Source: Clostridiales bacterium (lineage in GTDB: Bacteria > Bacillota > Clostridia > Lachnospirales > Lachnospiraceae). Taken from it: a stretch of DNA of 64,000 bases. Under the pieces are notes generated by a model. The model searched no databases, was not told the DNA's origin, and worked only from the letters and a program-made list of their open reading frames with translations. Shown in pieces: positions 59,479 to 64,000 of the stretch. The translations under genes and the position numbers were made by a program. How positions within the stretch are numbered: the stretch's first letter is position 1; each line of letters opens with the position of its first letter. Location of the stretch: assembly GCA_018365455.1 (NCBI GenBank), contig JAGZJZ010000007.1:122360-186359 (forward strand). Reading direction: 5' to 3'.

Positions 59479-61200
59479 ATGGTACATCGTCTTTCACGTT
59501 ATATTAAACCTTTTTTAGGAAAGGCTATATTATGTTCTATCTTTATTATTTTGGAGGTGATTTTAGAACTGCAAATACCTTTGCTGGCTAAAAATATTAT
59601 TGATAATGGAATATTGTCAAAAGATTCACGATATATTATTATAAATGGAAGTTATATAGTCTTTTTGGCTATTTTGTGCCTTTTATGTGGTATGATCTCG
59701 AGCCGTTTAGCTGCTATAACAGCAATGGGTTTTGGCGGAAGACTACGCGGGGAGGTTTTTGAGAAAACCTTATTTGATACAAAAAGTATGTTTAAAGAAG
59801 CATCTATTTCAAATAGAATAACGGTAGATGTTGGTAATATTCAGATGGCTTTTATGACGGCACTACAATTTTTTAGCCGTTCACCAATATTAGTTTTAAT
59901 ATGTTGGTTTAATGCGTTTTGCATCAATATGTGGCTTTCAATTATATTTTTTATTTTTATTCCCTTCCTGTCTATAATTTTTTATCTTATATCTAAAAAA
60001 GCATTTCCTTTATATACTTCGATGTTACAAAATATGGACAAGATGAATTTAAAAGTTCAAGAGAACATAGAAGGCATTAAAATTGTTAAAGCATTTGTAC
60101 AGTCTGAGCAAGAAAAAGACAAATTCATTTATTACTCAAATGAAGTTTATGATAAATCATTAAAAGCTGAAGGAATGCTTATACGTTTTTGGCCAATAGC
60201 ACAATTTTCAGTTTATGCTGGTACTATACTGTTAATTGGGTTCGGAGGTATAATGTCAATGAAAGGATATTTGGGTATAGGTGACCTTATAGCATTAATA
60301 AGCTACTTAACAATGGCTATGGTTGCTATGGTAAATTTAGTTACGATGATGACTGGCTTGATAATGGCAAAAGCCTCGGCAGCCAGGATCATAGAAATAC
60401 TTGAAATAAATTCTCCCAGAAAGCAGGCTAAAATTTCCGATCTACACATTACACATGGAGATATATATTTTGATAATATTCTTTTTCGTTATACAAAAAC
60501 TGCACCCGCACCTGTTTTAAACTTTATTGATTTGTCCATACGTGCTGGAGAAACCGTTGGTATAGTTGGTGGTACCGGTGCAGGTAAAACAACCCTTGTA
60601 TCTTTGCTTATGCATCTTTTTGAACCTGATTCTGGAAAAGTTGTAGTAGATGGATACGATATAAATACATATGACATAATGAATTTACGTAATGAGATAG
60701 CTATTGTACCACAAATTAGTTATTTGTTTCAAGGAAGCATACTTGAAAATTTAATATTTGGCAATGTAAAAGCTTCAAATGATGATATTATTAATGCATG
60801 TAAAGTAGCAAATATACATGAATTCATATCAAATCTTACAGATGGGTATAATACAAAACTGGAAGAGGGAGGAGCTAACCTATCTGGGGGACAGCGTCAA
60901 AGGCTGTGCATTGCCCGGGCTCTAATACTAAAACCTAAAATTTTAATTTTAGATGATAGTACCAGTGCAGTAGATTCAAGAACAGAAAGCAATATAATGA
61001 AAAATGTGCGCAAGTTTTTATCAGGTTCTACTATTTTAGTGATCTCACAACGAATAAAAGCAATACGCAACAGTGATAAAATTGTATTATTGGCAGAGGG
61101 TAAAGTGTTAGGAACAGGTAATCATGATACACTGTTCAAAAATAATGAAATATATCGTGAGTTATGTCTAACACAATTAGAGGGGAGGGAAAAGTGTTGA
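59479..61200 (+). CDS. heterodimeric ABC exporter, subunit 1 (degenerate-site type)
   Basis: 573 residues: a six-helix exporter domain (about 1-320) fused to an ATPase (about 335-573). Walker A is GGTGAGKTT and the signature LSGGQ is canonical, but Walker B ends LILDDS with Asp in place of the catalytic Glu, and the switch His is Gln (ISQRI). These changes mark the non-catalytic half of TM287/288-type heterodimers. AT-rich with many ATA codons, unlike the upstream chromosome. Substrate unknown; a drug or peptide is likely. RBS TGGAGG. Confidence 0.92.
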   Translation: MVHRLSRYIKPFLGKAILCSIFIILEVILELQIPLLAKNIIDNGILSKDSRYIIINGSYIVFLAILCLLCGMISSRLAAITAMGFGGRLRGEVFEKTLFDTKSMFKEASISNRITVDVGNIQMAFMTALQFFSRSPILVLICWFNAFCINMWLSIIFFIFIPFLSIIFYLISKKAFPLYTSMLQNMDKMNLKVQENIEGIKIVKAFVQSEQEKDKFIYYSNEVYDKSLKAEGMLIRFWPIAQFSVYAGTILLIGFGGIMSMKGYLGIGDLIALISYLTMAMVAMVNLVTMMTGLIMAKASAARIIEILEINSPRKQAKISDLHITHGDIYFDNILFRYTKTAPAPVLNFIDLSIRAGETVGIVGGTGAGKTTLVSLLMHLFEPDSGKVVVDGYDINTYDIMNLRNEIAIVPQISYLFQGSILENLIFGNVKASNDDIINACKVANIHEFISNLTDGYNTKLEEGGANLSGGQRQRLCIARALILKPKILILDDSTSAVDSRTESNIMKNVRKFLSGSTILVISQRIKAIRNSDKIVLLAEGKVLGTGNHDTLFKNNEIYRELCLTQLEGREKC

Positions 61201-62999
61201 AGCAAAAAAAATCCACAAGTAGAAATTTGATAGGATGGTATACTTCTGGTAAAAAAACTTTTTTTACAGCGGTTATTTTATTAATTGTAGGGAGTGGAGC
61301 TAATATTTTGGGTACTTGGTTACTTCGACCTGTTGTGAATGATTATATTGTTCCAGTTGTCGAAGGTAAATCCTATAATCAAAAATTTTCAAATATGTTA
61401 ATATTTATCACTTTAGTTTATGTATTTAGTGTTTTCTCATCCTGGTTTGGTAATTGGTTAATGGTCAAAGTCTCTAATAAAACCATGTTAAATGTAAGGA
61501 TTCAATTATTTACACATTTACAGAAACTTCCGATTCCTTATTTTGATACACATTCATTTGGTGACATCATGAGCCGATTTACAAATGACGTTAATACATT
61601 ACGGGATACAGCTTCTAAAAGTGTGCCTCAGCTTGTATCTTCGTTAGTAGCAGTTATTGGTACCATCACAGCCATGTTATTGCTAAGTCCATGGCTGACA
61701 TTAACGGTTGTTCTACTTGTTATTTTTATGTTTTTACTAGCGTCTATTTTAGGTCAGAAAGGTAACAAGTATTTTATGGAGCAACAGAAGGCGATTGGGA
61801 TATTAAATGGTATTACTGAAGAAATGATTAGTGGGAAAGTTGTAATCGAATGTTTTAATCATCATGAAAAAATATTGCAAAAATTCGATGAAGAGAATGA
61901 GCAACTTATACATTCTGGAGTAAATGCTTTGAGCATGAGCAATATCATGAACCCTTTAATGAGCAATCTTTCTTATATACATTACGGTATTATTGTTGCC
62001 GTAGGAGCTTTATTTGTTATTGAAGGAAGATTGGATCTTGGCGCTCTGGTTGCTTTTCTTCAGTTTACTAGATCTTTTGTCCAGCCATTTGCAGGATTAG
62101 CTCAGCAAGCCGCAAGCGTTTTTTCTACAATAGCAGGAGCAAAACGTTTAAAGGAATTACTTGAAGAACCTTTGGAAACAGATCATGGAGATATCACTCT
62201 TATCAACTTGCCTGAAGGGACAGATAAATCATTTTGGAGAATGCCATCTGGAGAATTAGTACCAGTAAAAGGTGAAGTTCAGTTTGAGAATGTAACATTT
62301 TCTTATGGTGTAGAGATAGTAATGAATAATTTAAGTTTTAGTATGGAGCATGGTGAAATCACTGCTGTTGTTGGAACCACAGGGGCTGGAAAGACAACAA
62401 TATCAAATTTAATTGCACGCTTTTACAGCGGTTGGGAGGGTAATATTTTATTTGATGGTATTTCGATTCAAGAAATTAAATTAGATGATCTCCGTAAGTG
62501 TATTGGTGTAGTGTTACAGGATAGTTATTTATTTAGTATGTCCGTAAAAGATAATATAAGATATGGATTGCCTGATGCATCTGATAATAAAGTAATTGAG
62601 GCCGCTAAACTCGCAGGAGCACACAATTTTATTGAACAATTACCATATGGATATAATACAATCTTGGATAAGGATACAATTAATTTAAGTCATGGACAAA
62701 TCCAGCTTATAACAATTGCACGAGCCATACTAATAAATCCACAACTTTTAATTTTGGATGAGGCAACAAGCTCAGTAGATACCAGGACTGAAAAGATTGT
62801 TCAGAAAGGAATAGAAAATCTTATGCATGGTCGATCATCTTTTGTCATTGCTCACAGATTATCAACTGTAGAACGTGCAAATAATATTATCGTGTTAGAA
62901 AATGGAGTTATTCAGGAGGAAGGAAAATATGAGGAATTATTAAGTAAAAAAGGTAAATTATATTCTTTATATACAAGAGAAGATGATATGGATTTTTAA
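61194..62999 (+). CDS. heterodimeric ABC exporter, subunit 2 (catalytic-site type)
   Basis: 601 residues with the same domain order. Walker A is GTTGAGKTT, Walker B LLILDEATSSVD keeps the catalytic Glu and the switch His is present (VIAHRLST). The signature is altered to LSHGQ. Paired with subunit 1 this yields one full ATP site (its Walker motifs with the LSGGQ of subunit 1) and one degenerate site. The start is GTG 61194 or TTG 61197 after GGGGAGGG, overlapping the stop of subunit 1; an ATG at 61164 lies inside that gene and lacks an RBS. Confidence 0.92.
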   Translation: MLKQKKSTSRNLIGWYTSGKKTFFTAVILLIVGSGANILGTWLLRPVVNDYIVPVVEGKSYNQKFSNMLIFITLVYVFSVFSSWFGNWLMVKVSNKTMLNVRIQLFTHLQKLPIPYFDTHSFGDIMSRFTNDVNTLRDTASKSVPQLVSSLVAVIGTITAMLLLSPWLTLTVVLLVIFMFLLASILGQKGNKYFMEQQKAIGILNGITEEMISGKVVIECFNHHEKILQKFDEENEQLIHSGVNALSMSNIMNPLMSNLSYIHYGIIVAVGALFVIEGRLDLGALVAFLQFTRSFVQPFAGLAQQAASVFSTIAGAKRLKELLEEPLETDHGDITLINLPEGTDKSFWRMPSGELVPVKGEVQFENVTFSYGVEIVMNNLSFSMEHGEITAVVGTTGAGKTTISNLIARFYSGWEGNILFDGISIQEIKLDDLRKCIGVVLQDSYLFSMSVKDNIRYGLPDASDNKVIEAAKLAGAHNFIEQLPYGYNTILDKDTINLSHGQIQLITIARAILINPQLLILDEATSSVDTRTEKIVQKGIENLMHGRSSFVIAHRLSTVERANNIIVLENGVIQEEGKYEELLSKKGKLYSLYTREDDMDF

Positions 63000-63288
63000 A
63001 ACTATTTATATTAGAGATAAGAAAAACTATATACTATTTTTTTAAAGGCTATTATTAGACATTTATATAAAATGACTATAATGGTCTTTTTTACTATACA
63101 GAAAGTTTCTACTTATTAATTACTTCTTATTATATTTCGTAATTTCATTTATAAATTTAAAATACACTTATAATTATATAAATATATATAATTATAATCA
63201 GAAATATACTTATTTATTATTTAAGAAGTTGATATGTTAATAACTAAATGTTAAAATATGGTTAAGAAATTTTTAGAGGTATTATAAA

Positions 63289-63855
63289 ATGATAATAGAT
63301 TTTGATACAAATATTGTAAATTACAAGAAGAATGTTCTTAAAAACAGAGGAAAAATTAAATGGAATTGTCCTTATTGTGGTGCTAAAGGTTCATATCATC
63401 GTCATGGAACTTATAATCGTAATCTAATATTTTTTGATAATGGCAGATTGAAAGAAATTAAAGTAAGTATACAAAGGTTAAGATGTAAAAAGTGTGAGCA
63501 TACACAATCTATTATACCATGGGATATTATCCCTTATTCTATTTTTTCTGTTAAAACGATTTTTCAATTCTATTATATTAGAAAATTTGAAGAAAAATCG
63601 CTATTTATGATGTCTCAAAAATTATCTATTTCTTATCAAATATTATCTAATTACATTAAAATAATACATTTATATCTACGAAAAATAGTTCTTTTGTTTA
63701 GATATATATATAATATATATAATAATAGAAGTATATTACTATATTATAAAGAAATTTCTCTTATTTATTTGTTATTTTACGAAAAGCCTATTTTACTTAA
63801 TAGATCTTCAACAAATAAATATAAATTATTTTATGAATACATGATCCCCACATAG
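63289..63855 (+). CDS. DUF6431-like zinc-ribbon protein
   Basis: 188 residues. Two Cys pairs in the first 80 residues (CPYCGAKGSYHRHGTYNR and CKKCEHTQ) form a zinc ribbon like the N-terminus of DUF6431 and many transposase-type DNA-binding proteins. A helical region follows (FEEKSLFMMSQKLSISYQIL), and the last 60 residues become Ile/Tyr/Leu-rich low complexity, which suggests decay or truncation. Very AT-rich. It may be a relic of a mobile element. The 290 bp before it and 145 bp after it are almost pure A/T without a recognised feature. Confidence 0.6.
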   Translation: MIIDFDTNIVNYKKNVLKNRGKIKWNCPYCGAKGSYHRHGTYNRNLIFFDNGRLKEIKVSIQRLRCKKCEHTQSIIPWDIIPYSIFSVKTIFQFYYIRKFEEKSLFMMSQKLSISYQILSNYIKIIHLYLRKIVLLFRYIYNIYNNRSILLYYKEISLIYLLFYEKPILLNRSSTNKYKLFYEYMIPT

Positions 63856-64000
63856 AAATTTAATTTATTTTATTTATATAATCAATTATAATAAAATAAA
63901 TACTGCTTTGTGTATATTACATTAGAATAATAGTAGGTTTTTAAATAATAAAAAAAATTATAAAATATATATTATATTTAAAAAGTATTATTGTTCTGAA

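Overview
The window looks like a chromosomal segment of an anaerobic, Gram-positive member of the Clostridia, most likely Lachnospiraceae (Blautia/Dorea/Roseburia-like). The reasons are strong AGGAGG ribosome binding sites, a T-box before tyrS, an rnfCDGEAB cluster in clostridial order, a Na+-pumping biotin decarboxylase cluster, sporulation-type DacF carboxypeptidases, an ispH-S1 pair, and the NifU-like/GGGtGRT pair. Taxonomy is inferred from gene content only.

Layout. 1-8.9 kb: 3' part of a MutS-family gene, rnhA, a secreted DUF5722 glycosidase-like protein, T-box-tyrS, a 42-aa membrane peptide, alaS and rpsU. 9.0-19.7 kb: envelope and chromosome upkeep (cardiolipin synthase, a CmpB-type membrane protein, two DacF-like carboxypeptidases, metallophosphoesterase, scpA-scpB, zinc phospholipase C-like protein, topB). 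19.8-25.2 kb: a five-gene biotin-dependent Na+ decarboxylase/transcarboxylase cluster. 25.4-31.5 kb: an RpiR-like SIS protein without a visible HTH, a BaiN-type flavoprotein, cmk, ispH, an S1 protein, and a YprB-like nuclease on the minus strand. 31.6-37.6 kb: a second CmpB-type protein and rnfCDGEAB. 37.7-41.4 kb: AraC regulator, cell-wall-binding repeat protein, rhaA. 41.5-52.2 kb: regulator-plus-transporter modules (GntR-ABC; ApbE; LuxR-type two-component system divergent from an ABC-2 exporter; PadR-HAAS-DUF4097). 52.3-56.7 kb: glycosyltransferase, third CmpB-type protein, MerR regulator, NifU-like scaffold and GGGtGRT protein.

From about 56.8 to 59.3 kb no gene is intact. Four mobile-element relics lie side by side: an IS200-type transposase, the 5' part of a group II intron, a truncated IS256-type transposase, and a tyrosine recombinase tail. 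Beyond them, 59.4-64.0 kb is visibly more AT-rich and rich in ATA codons. It carries a heterodimeric ABC exporter preceded by two tiny reading frames, and a DUF6431-like zinc-ribbon protein. This looks like an acquired island.

Energy metabolism links several parts. Rnf (ferredoxin:NAD+ oxidoreductase) and the biotin decarboxylase both build an ion gradient, and ApbE at 43.5 kb is the type of enzyme that attaches FMN to RnfD and RnfG. Several regulators have palindromes over or near their own promoters, which suggests autoregulation. Intergenic spaces hold at least three families of dispersed palindromic repeats. The most elaborate is a multi-hairpin element in front of topB. No tRNA, rRNA or CRISPR array was seen.
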